Source of the DNA: Opitutaceae bacterium | GTDB taxonomy: Bacteria; Verrucomicrobiota; Verrucomicrobiia; Opitutales; Opitutaceae | Assembly: GCA_014376585.1 (NCBI GenBank) | Contig: JACMRG010000408.1 | Coordinates: 1 to 53,198, forward strand | Length of the DNA stretch: 53,198 bases | Reading direction: 5' to 3' | In this document: piece after piece, positions 26,205 to 35,554 of the stretch | Layout of the letters: every line of letters begins with the position of its first letter | How positions within the stretch are numbered: the first letter of the stretch is position 1 | Made by a program: the position numbers and the translations under genes | The notes under the pieces: model-generated | Database searches by the model: none | The model's input: the letters and a program-made list of their open reading frames with translations, nothing else | What the model was told of the DNA's origin: nothing

Positions 26205-28379
26205 ATGAGCACGTTTCCCGTCTCTTTGCGCGCCGGTGGTCGCATGGTTGGGATTTCCACCCATGTCCGGACGTTGCTCACCGTCGTGGTGATGTCGGCG
26301 ATGGCCATTGCGGCGGCCTCGTCCGCGTTCGCCGCGGAATTTATCGCCGCCGCGTCGCCCGCTGTTGGGGAAGCCCGTGCGCGCATTCATGTCTTGCGCC
26401 GGGAGATCGCGCACCATGACGAACTCTATTACAAAAAATCCGCGCCCGAAATCAGCGACGTTGCGTATGATCGGTTGAAGCGCGAACTGGCGGCGCTGGA
26501 GAAAGAATTTCCCGCGTCGGCGACCGGTGATTCGCCCAGTGATTCACTCGGCGATGATCGCACCGGCGCGTTTCCGCTCTATCGGCATCGCGAGCGGATG
26601 CTGAGCCTCGACAAAAGTTATTCGGAAGCCGATTTGCGTGGATTTTACACGCGCCTCACCAAGCGGCTCGGGCGCAACGATCTCGTTTACGTGGTGGAGC
26701 CGAAGTTCGACGGCCTTGCGGTCAGCGTGACCTACGAAAGGGGCAAACTGGTCCGCGCCGTCACCCGCGGCAACGGGATCGAGGGCGACGACATTACCGC
26801 GAACGCCCTCACGATTCGCACTCTCCCCCGCGAGCTGCGCGCGGCGGCGCCCGATGGCTCGACCAATTTCGTGCCGGACCTGATCGAACTGCGCGGCGAA
26901 ATTTATCTGCCGCTCGCGGAATTCAACCGCATCAATCACGAGCGCGAAGCCGCCGGTGAAGCACTCTTTGCGCATCCGCGGAATCTCGCGGCGGGCACGC
27001 TGAAGCAGCAGGATCCTCGTGAGGTCGCGATGCGGAAACTCGCCATCGTGTTCTACGGCTGGGGTGCATACACTCCGGTGACAGAGCTGCCGGCGACTCA
27101 GAGCGAATTTCACGCCCACGTGCGGGCATGGGGCCTGCCGGGGCTGGCGAGTTTTTCCACGGCCCGCACGGCCGATGAGATCTGGTCGGCCGTGCAGGCG
27201 TTTGACCGCTCGCGGCCGCAACTCGCGTTTCCCGTCGATGGCGCGGTCGTGAAGCTCGATTCCGTGCCGTTGCGCAACGAAGTCGGCGCCACCGAGCACG
27301 CGCCGCGTTGGGCGATGGCCTACAAATTTTCGCCCGACCGCGCCGAGACGCAGCTGCTTGCGATCACCGTGCAAGTGGGGCGCACCGGCCTGCTCACGCC
27401 CGTGGCGGAACTGGCACCCGTGCGCTTGGCCGGTTCCACGATTGCGCGCGCCTCGCTGCACAACCGGGAAGAAATCGCCCGCAGCGATATCCGCGTGGGC
27501 GATTTCGTCTATGTCGAGAAAGCCGGCGAAATCATTCCGGCCATCGTCGGTGTAAACACCGCGCGACGCCCCGTGACGAGTCAGGCCTTCGTGTTCCCCG
27601 TGGCTTGCCCTGCTTGCCAGACGGCAGTGGTCCGGGTTGCGGGCGAGACTGCCGTGCGCTGCCCGAACCCCGATTGCCCCGCGCAGCTGCGACGGCGCGT
27701 GCAACATTTCGCTTCCGATGCGTGCGTGGACATCGGAGGTCTTGGGCCAGCCGTGATCGATGCGCTCGTCGAAAGCGGCCGCGTGAAAGCCATCCCCGAC
27801 CTTTACCGACTGAAACGTGACGGTCTGTTGGCGTTGAATGGCGTCGGTGCCAAATCGGCTGATCGATTGCTGTCCGCGCTGGAGCGGAGCAAGCACGCCG
27901 AACTCTGGCGTTTCATTTATGGTCTGGGGCTCCCGCAGATCGGCACGGTCTCCGCCAAAGAACTGGCGCGGAGATTCCACAAGCTCGACGCCTTGGCGGC
28001 GGCGACCGCCGAAGATTTTTCCGCGGTGCTAAGTGCGTCGTCCTCGGCCGCGCTCGTGGCCTATTTGAACGTGCCGCGAAACCGTTCCGTCATCACGGAT
28101 TTGTTATCTCTCGGCGTGCAGCCGGCAGCGCCCGTCGCAACGACCACGATTTTCGCCGGCAAGGTCTTTGTGCTGACGGGCACCTTGCCGCATCTCACCC
28201 GTGCCGACGCGGAGGCGAAGATTCTCGCCGCGGGCGGCAAAGTATCGGGCAGCGTGAGTCGGAAAACGGACTACGTGCTGGCAGGCGAGGGGAGTGGCGC
28301 GAAGTTGGACGCCGCGCGCTCGCTCGGCGTGACGGTGATCGACGAGGCGGCTTTGCTCGAACGGTTGCGCGAAAACTAA
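26205..28379 (+). CDS. ligA: NAD-dependent DNA ligase with signal-peptide-like N-terminus
   Basis: A 724-residue LigA-type enzyme that seals nicks using NAD+. From about residue 67 it matches the family: domain Ia with HHDELYYKK, adenylation motif EPK167-FDG, GDDITANALTIRTLP, RNLAAGTLKQQD, the OB fold, a four-Cys zinc finger (CPAC...CPNPDC), helix-hairpin-helix repeats and a C-terminal BRCT domain with GKVFVLTGTLP. The usual catalytic Lys is near 115, so about 50 residues are added in front. They read as a Sec signal peptide: hydrophobic TLLTVVVMSAMAIAA then SSAFAAEF. Other starts (26244, or ATGs inside the hydrophobic stretch) exist; none begins cleanly at the ligase core. It may be an exported or second ligase, or a mis-evolved leader. 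Confidence 0.88.
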   Translation: MSTFPVSLRAGGRMVGISTHVRTLLTVVVMSAMAIAAASSAFAAEFIAAASPAVGEARARIHVLRREIAHHDELYYKKSAPEISDVAYDRLKRELAALEKEFPASATGDSPSDSLGDDRTGAFPLYRHRERMLSLDKSYSEADLRGFYTRLTKRLGRNDLVYVVEPKFDGLAVSVTYERGKLVRAVTRGNGIEGDDITANALTIRTLPRELRAAAPDGSTNFVPDLIELRGEIYLPLAEFNRINHEREAAGEALFAHPRNLAAGTLKQQDPREVAMRKLAIVFYGWGAYTPVTELPATQSEFHAHVRAWGLPGLASFSTARTADEIWSAVQAFDRSRPQLAFPVDGAVVKLDSVPLRNEVGATEHAPRWAMAYKFSPDRAETQLLAITVQVGRTGLLTPVAELAPVRLAGSTIARASLHNREEIARSDIRVGDFVYVEKAGEIIPAIVGVNTARRPVTSQAFVFPVACPACQTAVVRVAGETAVRCPNPDCPAQLRRRVQHFASDACVDIGGLGPAVIDALVESGRVKAIPDLYRLKRDGLLALNGVGAKSADRLLSALERSKHAELWRFIYGLGLPQIGTVSAKELARRFHKLDALAAATAEDFSAVLSASSSAALVAYLNVPRNRSVITDLLSLGVQPAAPVATTTIFAGKVFVLTGTLPHLTRADAEAKILAAGGKVSGSVSRKTDYVLAGEGSGAKLDAARSLGVTVIDEAALLERLREN

Positions 28380-28418
28380 CCTCTTTTCCCCGCCACTCCT
28401 TCACCCGCCCGATCCAAG

Positions 28419-28439
28419 CTCGCGGCTAGCGCGGGTTTT
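28419..28439 (+). terminator. Short terminator after ligA
   Basis: 6-base stem CTCGCG (28419-28424) and CGCGGG (28430-28435) with a GCTAG loop, then TTTT. Modest stability; the next start codon is 20 bases further. Confidence 0.5.
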
Positions 28440-28459
28440 CGTTTTCGTGCGGCTCTCTT

Positions 28460-29239
28460 ATGGAAATTATTTTCCTCGGCACCGGCACTTCCCAGGGCGT
28501 GCCCATGATCGCCTGCGATTGCGCCGTCTGCACTTCGACCGATCCACGCAACAAGCGCACCCGTTCCTCCGTCCATGTCGTGATGGACGGCCTGCACGTC
28601 CAAGTGGACGCGGCCCCGGAATTCCGCCTCCAGTGCCTCCGCGAAAATGTCCGCCAGCTCGACCTCTTCATTCTCACGCACGGCCATACCGATCACATTA
28701 CGGGCATGGATGATCTGCGCCGCTTCTGCGATCTGCTCGGCGGCGTCGGCCTGCCGGTTTACACGACCGACGAAGGCATCAGCCGCGTGCTCGCCATGTA
28801 TCCCTACGCGATCATGGAACGGCCGGTGGTGAAGGGTTATCCGGCGTTCAAAATGGCCGAACTGCCCGCGGTGCTCCATCTCCCGCAAGGCACAATCCAG
28901 TCCACCCTGCTTCCCCACGGTGGCACTAACACGCTCGGACTTATCTTCACCGAACGGAGCAGCGGCAGAAAATTCGCCTATTACACCGACTGCAAACGCG
29001 TCCCACGCGAAGGCGTCGCGCTGGCCAAAGGTGCCGATCTCGTCGTCCTCGATAGCCTGCGCCCGTTACCACATCCCTCGCACATGAGCATCCCGGAAGC
29101 GATTGAAGTGGCTAAAGAAATCGCCGCGCCCCGCACCGTGCTCACCCATCTTACGCACCTCAACGATCACGCTGAACTCGCCGCGGAGCTGCCCGCGGGT
29201 ATCGAGCCCGCGTATGATGGCCTGCGAATCGCACTCTAG
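28460..29239 (+). CDS. PhnP-like metallo-beta-lactamase-fold hydrolase
   Basis: A 259-residue cytoplasmic protein of the MBL fold. The opening MEIIFLGTGTSQGVPMIACDC-type start, with Cys at 19, 21 and 24, is that of the PhnP branch, where such Cys often hold a structural zinc. The metal-binding H74-GH76-TD78-H79 motif, then a later PHGG, a YYTDCKRVP segment and a final HLTHLNDH supply the two-metal site. PhnP hydrolyses cyclic phosphodiesters such as 1,2-cyclic phosphoribose; relatives act on other phosphodiesters. No phosphonate genes are nearby, so the substrate is open. Confidence 0.85.
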   Translation: MEIIFLGTGTSQGVPMIACDCAVCTSTDPRNKRTRSSVHVVMDGLHVQVDAAPEFRLQCLRENVRQLDLFILTHGHTDHITGMDDLRRFCDLLGGVGLPVYTTDEGISRVLAMYPYAIMERPVVKGYPAFKMAELPAVLHLPQGTIQSTLLPHGGTNTLGLIFTERSSGRKFAYYTDCKRVPREGVALAKGADLVVLDSLRPLPHPSHMSIPEAIEVAKEIAAPRTVLTHLTHLNDHAELAAELPAGIEPAYDGLRIAL

Positions 29240-29289
29240 CTTGTTCGCTCGAGAAGGACCTTAACTCGCTTGCGGGGGCTCGTGCGTCA

Positions 29290-29360
29290 TAGCTGTTTTT
29301 ACTCAAAACACGGCTTGCTCTAATCCCTATCAAGTCAATGTAGTATCAACCAGTCGTGAT
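29290..29360 (+). promoter_or_regulatory. AT-rich promoter region of the Rrf2 gene
   Basis: Local AT-rich stretch in GC-rich surroundings. TTGCTC at 29315-29320 and a weak -10-like ATGTAG at 29338-29343 have a 17-base spacing. CTATCAAGTCAATGTAGTATC at its core may hold the regulator's own site, but no clean palindrome could be fixed. Confidence 0.3.
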
Positions 29361-29960
29361 ATGAAGCTATCAAAAAAAGGCGAATACGCGCTCCGCTCGC
29401 TCATCAACCTCGGCATTGCCGTGGAGGTGAAGCGGTCACTGGTGCAGGTTTCGGAACTGGCCGATAGCGAACAGCTCCCCGTCAAGTTTCTGGAGCAGAT
29501 CATGCAGGTGTTGAAGGAAGCGGGATTGGTCTCCTCTGTCCGCGGAAAATTTGGCGGCTATCGTTTAGCGAAGCCTGCCCGCGAGATCACCATCGGCCAA
29601 GTCGTTCGTTTGATCGACGGCCCGCTCGCCCCCATCGGCTGCGTCAGTCAGTCGGCCTACGAGAAATGCACCTGTCCGGACGAGGCGCACTGTGGCCTGC
29701 GCATGTTGATGCTCGATGTGCGCAACGCCATCGCGGGCATCCTCGACCGCTACACGCTCGCCGATGTCGTCGAGATCACCCTCCGCAAGCTCCGCCGCGA
29801 CGATGTTCCGCTGCCATTCTCCGCCGAGGCCGACGCCGCCGCATCGCCCGCGCGCTTGACCGCCCGCCACGCCCGCAAACTCGCCCACGCCGCCGGTAAG
29901 GCCCGCATCGATGCGACCGAGGGCGTCCTCCACCAGCTGCTCGGCGAATACAGTATCTAA
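29361..29960 (+). CDS. Rrf2-family transcriptional regulator (CymR-like)
   Basis: A 199-residue Rrf2/IscR-family protein. The winged helix (residues 1-75) begins MKLSKKGEYALRSL and contains LPVKFLEQIMQVLKEAGLV and RGKFGGYRLAK. Cys94, Cys103, Cys105 and Cys111 lie in the region where IscR-type proteins bind a cluster, but with different spacing. It is the first gene of a run with sulfate uptake and cysteine synthase genes, so it most likely senses sulfur supply as CymR does, which works with cysteine synthase CysK. The last 55 residues are an Ala/Arg-rich extension. Confidence 0.88.
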   Translation: MKLSKKGEYALRSLINLGIAVEVKRSLVQVSELADSEQLPVKFLEQIMQVLKEAGLVSSVRGKFGGYRLAKPAREITIGQVVRLIDGPLAPIGCVSQSAYEKCTCPDEAHCGLRMLMLDVRNAIAGILDRYTLADVVEITLRKLRRDDVPLPFSAEADAAASPARLTARHARKLAHAAGKARIDATEGVLHQLLGEYSI

Positions 29961-30200
29961 ACGCGCGTTCGCCAATTCCCTCCCCCGGCATGCCTTCCCT
30001 TTCTTTCGACTCCAGCGCTCCCGTTCTCCCCGCCGCCCGCGACGGCCAACCCGGCACCTGGGCCGCCTTCTTCAGATTTCCCGCCCACCGGCTTCCACCG
30101 GCGGCCTTCAGCCAACCAACCCTTCGTATCGTTCGTCCGACCCGAGAACGCTGACCCGCACTCCGGGAAGTTGCTCAACCGCACCCACCATCACGCTCCC
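29961..30200. other. Gap between Rrf2 gene and porin gene
   Basis: Pyrimidine-rich on the plus strand. A 54-codon open frame from 29990 to 30154 has no recognisable similarity and no convincing start signal. No clear promoter or terminator is seen; the regulator and the porin may be on one transcript. Confidence 0.3.
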
Positions 30201-31583
30201 ATGAGAAACCTCACCCGCTTTGGCTCGGCGCTTCTCGCCGCAGCGACCTTCACCACCGGCCTGCTGGGCGTCCCCGTTGACAGCTCCGAGCTCCAGGCTC
30301 TGCGCGAACAGGTCCGTGCGCTTGAGCAGCAACTCAAGATCATCTCGCGCCAGATCGAGATCAAGGACGAGGCCGCCGCCGCTGCTGCGCCGACCACGCC
30401 CAAGATCACCGTCAACGACAAGGGCTTCACCATCGCCTCCCCCGACGCCGCCAACTCCATCAAGTTCCGGGGGCTCGTGCAGCTCGACTCCCGTCTCTTC
30501 TTCAATGACGGCGGCGGCGTGGTGAACAACGCCTTCGTTCTGCGTCGTGCGCGCCTCGGCACCGAAGGCCTCTTCGCCAAGAAATTCTCCTTTCAGTTCG
30601 TGCCCGAGTTTGCCGGCAGCGCGGTGAGCATCCTCGACGCCAACTTTGGCATCGCGGTCAGTCCCGCGCTTCAGCTCAAGTTCGGCAAGTTCAAGGTCCC
30701 CGTCGGCCTCGAACAGCTCCAGTCTGACACTTGGACATTCTTCAACGAGCGTTCCATCGCCAACAACCTCGTCTCTAACCGCGACCTTGGCGTCCAGGCT
30801 TCGGGCGACATCCTCGGCGGCACGCTCAACTACGCCGTCGGCGTCTTTGGTGGCCTCGGCGACGGTGGCAGCACCAACAACACTGACTTCGACAACGAAA
30901 AAGAAGTCGCCGCCCGCCTCTTCGCCACGCCGTTTAAGGGCTCCGCCGGCTCCCCGCTGCAGGGTCTCTCTTTTGGCATCGGCGCCAGCGTCGGCCGCAC
31001 CAAGTCCGCCGCGGCCCGCACCGCCGGCTACCGCACCGACGGCCAGCAGACTTTTTTCAGCTACACCGCCGCCACCGCCGGCGACGGTCAGAATTGGCGC
31101 GTCTCGCCGCAGTTCGACTACCGCCTCGGCTCCCTCGGCGTGCTCGGCGAATACATCGTCTCCACGATCAACGTCCGCCCCAGCGCCTCCGGAGCGAAGG
31201 CTGAGTTGCAAAACAAGTCATGGCAGCTCGCCGCCGGCTACGTGCTCACCGGGGAAGACTCCAGCTACGCCGGCGTCGTCCCGCGCACCAACTTCGACCT
31301 CGCCGCCGGGACTTGGGGCGCCTTCGAGGTCACCGGCCGCGTGGCCAACGTGACCGTTGATGACGCCGCATTCCCCGTCTTCGCCTCCGCCGCCACCAGC
31401 GCTAACGAAGCCACCGCTCACGGCGTCGGCCTCAACTGGTATCTCGGCAAAGCCGTCGCCTTCAAAATCGATTACTACCAGACCCACTTCGGCTTCAACG
31501 CCGCCGCCCCCGCCACCTCCTCCACGCCGATCCTGCGCCAAGACGAAAAGGTATTCATCACCCGCTTCCAGCTGTCGTTCTGA
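30201..31583 (+). CDS. OprP-like outer-membrane porin
   Basis: A 460-residue porin with signal peptide ([17 protein letters not shown]...) and a short periplasmic coiled coil (about residues 25-55, [18 protein letters not shown]), as in phosphate-selective porins O/P. A beta-barrel pattern follows: [54 protein letters not shown], and a last strand ending in Phe (FITRFQLSF), the BamA recognition signal. Residues EQLQSD and FNERS match the family. Given the sulfate transport genes 36 bases downstream, it may pass sulfate or organosulfur anions instead of phosphate. Confidence 0.85.
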   Translation: MRNLTRFGSALLAAATFTTGLLGVPVDSSELQALREQVRALEQQLKIISRQIEIKDEAAAAAAPTTPKITVNDKGFTIASPDAANSIKFRGLVQLDSRLFFNDGGGVVNNAFVLRRARLGTEGLFAKKFSFQFVPEFAGSAVSILDANFGIAVSPALQLKFGKFKVPVGLEQLQSDTWTFFNERSIANNLVSNRDLGVQASGDILGGTLNYAVGVFGGLGDGGSTNNTDFDNEKEVAARLFATPFKGSAGSPLQGLSFGIGASVGRTKSAAARTAGYRTDGQQTFFSYTAATAGDGQNWRVSPQFDYRLGSLGVLGEYIVSTINVRPSASGAKAELQNKSWQLAAGYVLTGEDSSYAGVVPRTNFDLAAGTWGAFEVTGRVANVTVDDAAFPVFASAATSANEATAHGVGLNWYLGKAVAFKIDYYQTHFGFNAAAPATSSTPILRQDEKVFITRFQLSF

Positions 31584-31618
31584 GCCTACGCACCCTCTTC
31601 TTTCCACTGTTTCCCGTC

Positions 31619-32617
31619 ATGAAACTGAAAACTCTTTCCCTCGCTCTGCTCGCCCTGCTCACCGCCGGGCTCGCCTCCGCCAAGTCCATCGAACTCCTCA
31701 ACGTCTCCTACGATCCCACGCGCGAACTCTATGTTGATTTCAACAAAGCCTTCGCCGCCCACTGGAAGGCCAAGACCGGCGACACTGTCACCATCAAGCA
31801 GTCGCACGGTGGCTCGGGTAAACAGGCCCGCAGCGTGATCGACGGCCTCCCGGCCGACGTCGTCACCCTTGGCTTAGCCGGCGACGTCGAAGCGCTCTAC
31901 GATGTCGCCAAGCTCATCCCCCGGGACTGGCAAAAACGCCTGCCCAACAACTCGTCCCCCTACACGAGCACCATCGTCCTTCTCGTCCGCAAAGGAAATC
32001 CCAAGGGCATCAAAGACTGGGATGATCTCGTAAAACCCGGCGTCGATGTCATCACCCCCAACCCCAAAACCTCCGGCGGCGCGCGCTGGAACTACCTCGC
32101 GGCTTGGGAATACGGCCGCCGCAAATATGGCAATGACCAGAAGGCGAAAGAGTTTGTTCGGAAACTCTACAAAAACGTCCCCGTCCTCGACAGCGGGGCG
32201 CGCGGCTCGACCACCACGTTCGTCCAGCGCGGCATTGGCGACGTTTTCATCTCGTGGGAAAACGAGGCTTTCTACGCTATCAAGGAATTGGGCGCCGACA
32301 AATTCGAGATCGTCGTGCCTTCGCTCAGCATTCTCGCCGAGCCCCCTGTCACCGTCGTGGACAAGGTCGCGAAAAAGAAGGGCACCGAGGCCGTCGCCAA
32401 AGCCTACCTCGAATATCTCTACTCGGACGAAGGCCAGGACATCGCCGGCCGTAATTTCTACCGCCCGACCGCGCCCGCCGCCGTCGCCAAATACGCGAAG
32501 CAGTTCCCCGCCGTGGAACTTTTCCCCTTCGACAAGGCGTTCGGCAACTGGACCAACGTCCAAAAAATCCATTTCGCCGACGGTGGCACGTTCGACCAGA
32601 TTTATCTCGGCAGGTAA
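31619..32617 (+). CDS. sbp: Periplasmic sulfate-binding protein
   Basis: A 332-residue solute-binding protein with a signal peptide ([21 protein letters not shown]). It follows the Sbp/CysP pattern: [41 protein letters not shown], then [34 protein letters not shown] and [26 protein letters not shown]. The backbone-rich SHGGSGKQ and GGARW segments are known to wrap sulfate. It feeds the CysTWA transporter just downstream. Confidence 0.95.
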   Translation: MKLKTLSLALLALLTAGLASAKSIELLNVSYDPTRELYVDFNKAFAAHWKAKTGDTVTIKQSHGGSGKQARSVIDGLPADVVTLGLAGDVEALYDVAKLIPRDWQKRLPNNSSPYTSTIVLLVRKGNPKGIKDWDDLVKPGVDVITPNPKTSGGARWNYLAAWEYGRRKYGNDQKAKEFVRKLYKNVPVLDSGARGSTTTFVQRGIGDVFISWENEAFYAIKELGADKFEIVVPSLSILAEPPVTVVDKVAKKKGTEAVAKAYLEYLYSDEGQDIAGRNFYRPTAPAAVAKYAKQFPAVELFPFDKAFGNWTNVQKIHFADGGTFDQIYLGR

Positions 32618-32635
32618 TGCCTCGTTTACGTTGAC

Positions 32636-32661
32636 GCCCGCGCAGCTAAACCTGCGCGGGC
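32636..32661 (+). other. Stem-loop between sbp and cysT
   Basis: Perfect 10-base stem (32636-32645 with 32652-32661), loop CTAAAC, no T-run after it. Such hairpins after a binding-protein gene usually protect the upstream mRNA so that more binding protein than permease is made. Confidence 0.65.
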
Positions 32662-32680
32662 CTCCGCGCCACCCCCGCTG

Positions 32681-33514
32681 ATGTCCCTCCTTCGCAAAGA
32701 ACACTCCGTCCTCCCCGGCTTCGGCCTCTCGCTCGGCTTCACGCTGGCCTACCTCGGCCTGATCGTGCTCGTCCCACTCTCGGCCGCCTTCCTGAAGACC
32801 GCCGGCATGTCGTGGGACGAATTCGTCGCCGCCGTCGCTTCGCCGCGCGTGATGGCCGCGTATCGCCTGAGTTTTTTCGCCTCGCTCGCCGCCGCCACCG
32901 TCAACGCGTGTTTCGGCCTCATCGTCGCGTGGGTGCTGGTGCGCTATACGTTTCCCGGCAAACGCATCGTCGATGCGCTCGTGGATCTCCCGTTCGCGTT
33001 GCCGACCGCCGTCGCGGGCATCGCACTCACCGCAATCTACGCGAAGAACGGCTGGCTCGGCCAGTGGCTCGAACCGCACGGCGTGAAGGTCGCGTTTACC
33101 GAAATCGGCGTGTTCGTGGCACTCACATTTGTCGGTCTGCCGTTCGTCGTGCGCACTCTCCAGCCGGTGTTGGAAGAACTGGAGCCCGAGATCGAGGAAG
33201 CCTCCGCCAGTCTCGGGGCCAACCGCTGGCAGACCATCAGCCGCGTGCTTCTGCCCGAGCTTTTTCCCGCGCTGCTCACGGGCTTCGCACTTTCTTTCGC
33301 CCGCGCCCTCGGTGAATACGGCTCGGTCGTCTTCATCTCGGGCAACATGCCGATGCGCACGGAGATCGTGCCGCTCCTCATCATCACCAAGCTGGAGCAA
33401 TACGACTACCGTGGTGCCACCGCGATCGCCGTCGTCATGCTCACCGCCTCCTTCGCGCTGCTGCTCCTCATCAACCTCCTCCAAAAATGGAGCCGTCGCC
33501 ACCACCGCGTATGA
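32681..33514 (+). CDS. cysT: Sulfate ABC transporter permease CysT
   Basis: A 277-residue inner-membrane permease with about six membrane segments, the first at residues 13-35 (GLSLGFTLAYLGLIVLVPLS). The EAA loop that contacts CysA is visible as EEASASLGANRWQTISRVLLPELFPALLTG. Family signatures are LPTAVAGIALTA and GEYGSVVFISGNMPMRTEIVPLLI. With CysW and CysA it forms the sulfate/thiosulfate importer. Both sbp upstream and cysW downstream are in line on the same strand. Confidence 0.94.
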   Translation: MSLLRKEHSVLPGFGLSLGFTLAYLGLIVLVPLSAAFLKTAGMSWDEFVAAVASPRVMAAYRLSFFASLAAATVNACFGLIVAWVLVRYTFPGKRIVDALVDLPFALPTAVAGIALTAIYAKNGWLGQWLEPHGVKVAFTEIGVFVALTFVGLPFVVRTLQPVLEELEPEIEEASASLGANRWQTISRVLLPELFPALLTGFALSFARALGEYGSVVFISGNMPMRTEIVPLLIITKLEQYDYRGATAIAVVMLTASFALLLLINLLQKWSRRHHRV

Positions 33515-33573
33515 CGAACCCCGGCTTGGACATTCCCGCGCCCCGTCGCACCGTCTTCATTTCCCGCTCTTAA

Positions 33574-34455
33574 ATGGCCGCCGCCGTCACTTCCAGCCTT
33601 CCTGCTGTCCGCCCTCCGTCGGGCGCGCCGCTGCGCGCCACGCACGACCCGCGTTGGGTGCGTTGGACGCTGACCGGCCTCGCGTTGGTATTCCTCGCGT
33701 TTTTTCTCGTGCTCCCGCTCGCCGCTGTTTTTGGCGAGGCCCTCCGCAAGGGCGCGGGCGCCTACTTCGCAGCGTTTAAGGACGCCGATGCGCTCGCCTC
33801 CGTGAAACTCACGCTCATCGCCGCCCTCGTTTCCGTGCCATCCAACGTCGTCTTCGGCGTCGCGGCGGCTTGGTGCATTGCCAAGTATTCTTTCCGCGGA
33901 AAAAGCCTGCTCATCACGCTCATCGACCTGCCGTTCGCCGTCTCGCCCGTGATCTCCGGCCTGATCTACGTGCTCGTCTTCGGCGCGCAGGGTTGGTTCG
34001 GCCCGTGGCTGATCGAGCACGATTACAAAATCATTTTCGCCGTGCCCGGCATCGTGCTCGCGACCACGTTCGTCACGTTCCCTTTCGTCGCGCGCGAACT
34101 CATCCCGCTCATGCAGGCGCAAGGCAGTGAGGAAGAATACGCCGCGATCACGCTCGGTGCGAACGGCTGGCAGACCTTCTGGCGCGTCACGTTGCCCAAC
34201 ATCAAGTGGGGCCTCCTCTACGGCGTCATCCTCTGCAACGCCCGCGCAATGGGCGAATTCGGCGCCGTCTCCGTCGTAAGCGGACACATCCGCGGCGAGA
34301 CCAACACCATGCCGTTGCACGTCGAAATTCTTTATAACGAATACAACTTCGTCGGCGCCTTTGCCGTGGCCTCGCTGCTGGCGCTCCTCGCGCTCGTCAC
34401 GCTTGTGCTCAAATCCATCGTCGAGTGGCGCCACGCCCAGGCGCGCGCCGTCTAA
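33574..34455 (+). CDS. cysW: Sulfate ABC transporter permease CysW
   Basis: A 293-residue permease, partner of CysT. About six membrane segments, first at residues 30-52 ([20 protein letters not shown]). The EAA loop is [31 protein letters not shown], and family blocks are [32 protein letters not shown] and [25 protein letters not shown]. The last cytoplasmic residues are Arg-rich. It starts 60 bases after the cysT stop. Confidence 0.94.
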   Translation: MAAAVTSSLPAVRPPSGAPLRATHDPRWVRWTLTGLALVFLAFFLVLPLAAVFGEALRKGAGAYFAAFKDADALASVKLTLIAALVSVPSNVVFGVAAAWCIAKYSFRGKSLLITLIDLPFAVSPVISGLIYVLVFGAQGWFGPWLIEHDYKIIFAVPGIVLATTFVTFPFVARELIPLMQAQGSEEEYAAITLGANGWQTFWRVTLPNIKWGLLYGVILCNARAMGEFGAVSVVSGHIRGETNTMPLHVEILYNEYNFVGAFAVASLLALLALVTLVLKSIVEWRHAQARAV

Positions 34456-34469
34456 GTCCGCCTCATCGC

Positions 34470-35513
34470 ATGAGCGTCCACGCAACCAATATCCGCAAAA
34501 CCTTCGGCGCCTTCACCGCTCTCGGCGGTGTCGATCTCAACGTGCCCGCCGGTAAACTCGTCGCGCTCCTCGGTCCGTCCGGCTCGGGCAAGACCACGCT
34601 CCTCCGCATTGTTGCCGGCCTCGAGCAGGCTGACCCGGGCAGCGGCCCGATCTCCTTCCACGGCGAAGACGTCACCAATGTCCCCGCGGGCAAGCGCAAG
34701 GTCGGTTTCGTGTTCCAGCACTACGCGCTTTTCCGACACATGACGGTGTTCGAGAACATCGCCTTTGGCCTCAAGGTCCGCCCGCGCCGGGATCGCCCGC
34801 CCGCGAGCGATATCGCGGACCGCGTGCAGAAGCTGCTCAAGCTCGTGCAACTCGAGGGTCTCGACGCGCGTTTCCCGACCCAACTCTCCGGCGGCCAGCG
34901 CCAGCGCGTCGCCCTCGCCCGCGCTCTCGCCGTCGAGCCGAAGGTGCTGCTCCTCGACGAGCCCTTCGGTGCCCTCGATGCCAAGGTTCGCAAAGACCTC
35001 CGCCGTTGGCTGCGCCGCTTCCACGAGGAGATCCATCTCACGACCCTCTTCGTCACCCATGACCAGGAGGAGGCGCTCGAAATCGCCGACGAGGTCGTGA
35101 TCATGAATCAGGCGAAGATCGAGCAGGTCGGCACGCCGCAGGAGGTTTATGACCGGCCGGCGTCGCCGTTCGTCTATCAATTTCTCGGCAATGTGAACGT
35201 CCTCCGCGCCCCCGCGCTCGCGCCCACCGTCGGGGCCCCTGCGCTGATGCGCGACGGCCAGCTCTACGTGCGTCCCCACGACATCGGGGTCGCGCCTTAC
35301 GTCCCGGGCTTCACCGGTCTCATCGCCGAGATCCGCTCGATCCACGCCGCCGGCCCGCAGGCGCGGCTCACCGTCGAGCAACTGCCCGGCCGTGAACTCA
35401 TCGAAGTGGAACTTTCCCGGGCCGAACTCGTCGGTCTCTCGCTCAACCTGAACGACCGCGTTTGCCTCCGTCTCCGCCAATCCCATTCCTTCAACGACGA
35501 CTACGAAATCTGA
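34470..35513 (+). CDS. cysA: Sulfate/thiosulfate ABC transporter ATP-binding protein CysA
   Basis: A 347-residue ATPase driving sulfate import. Walker A is GPSGSGK41-TT, the Q-loop [12 protein letters not shown], the signature [15 protein letters not shown], Walker [17 protein letters not shown], and the switch His in [11 protein letters not shown]. The C-terminal domain (about 240-347) is the regulatory TOBE-type region with VRPHDIG. The ATG at 34470, 15 bases after cysW ends, begins [13 protein letters not shown], matching the family's start. Confidence 0.95.
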   Translation: MSVHATNIRKTFGAFTALGGVDLNVPAGKLVALLGPSGSGKTTLLRIVAGLEQADPGSGPISFHGEDVTNVPAGKRKVGFVFQHYALFRHMTVFENIAFGLKVRPRRDRPPASDIADRVQKLLKLVQLEGLDARFPTQLSGGQRQRVALARALAVEPKVLLLDEPFGALDAKVRKDLRRWLRRFHEEIHLTTLFVTHDQEEALEIADEVVIMNQAKIEQVGTPQEVYDRPASPFVYQFLGNVNVLRAPALAPTVGAPALMRDGQLYVRPHDIGVAPYVPGFTGLIAEIRSIHAAGPQARLTVEQLPGRELIEVELSRAELVGLSLNLNDRVCLRLRQSHSFNDDYEI

Positions 35514-35554
35514 TTTCCCCCTCTTCCTAAAACTAAAACTCAACCCAGTCCCAC

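Noticed and set aside
29990-30154. 54-codon open frame between the Rrf2 and porin genes
   Set aside because: No recognised family, Pro/Ala/Arg-rich composition as expected by chance at this GC content, and no convincing start signal.
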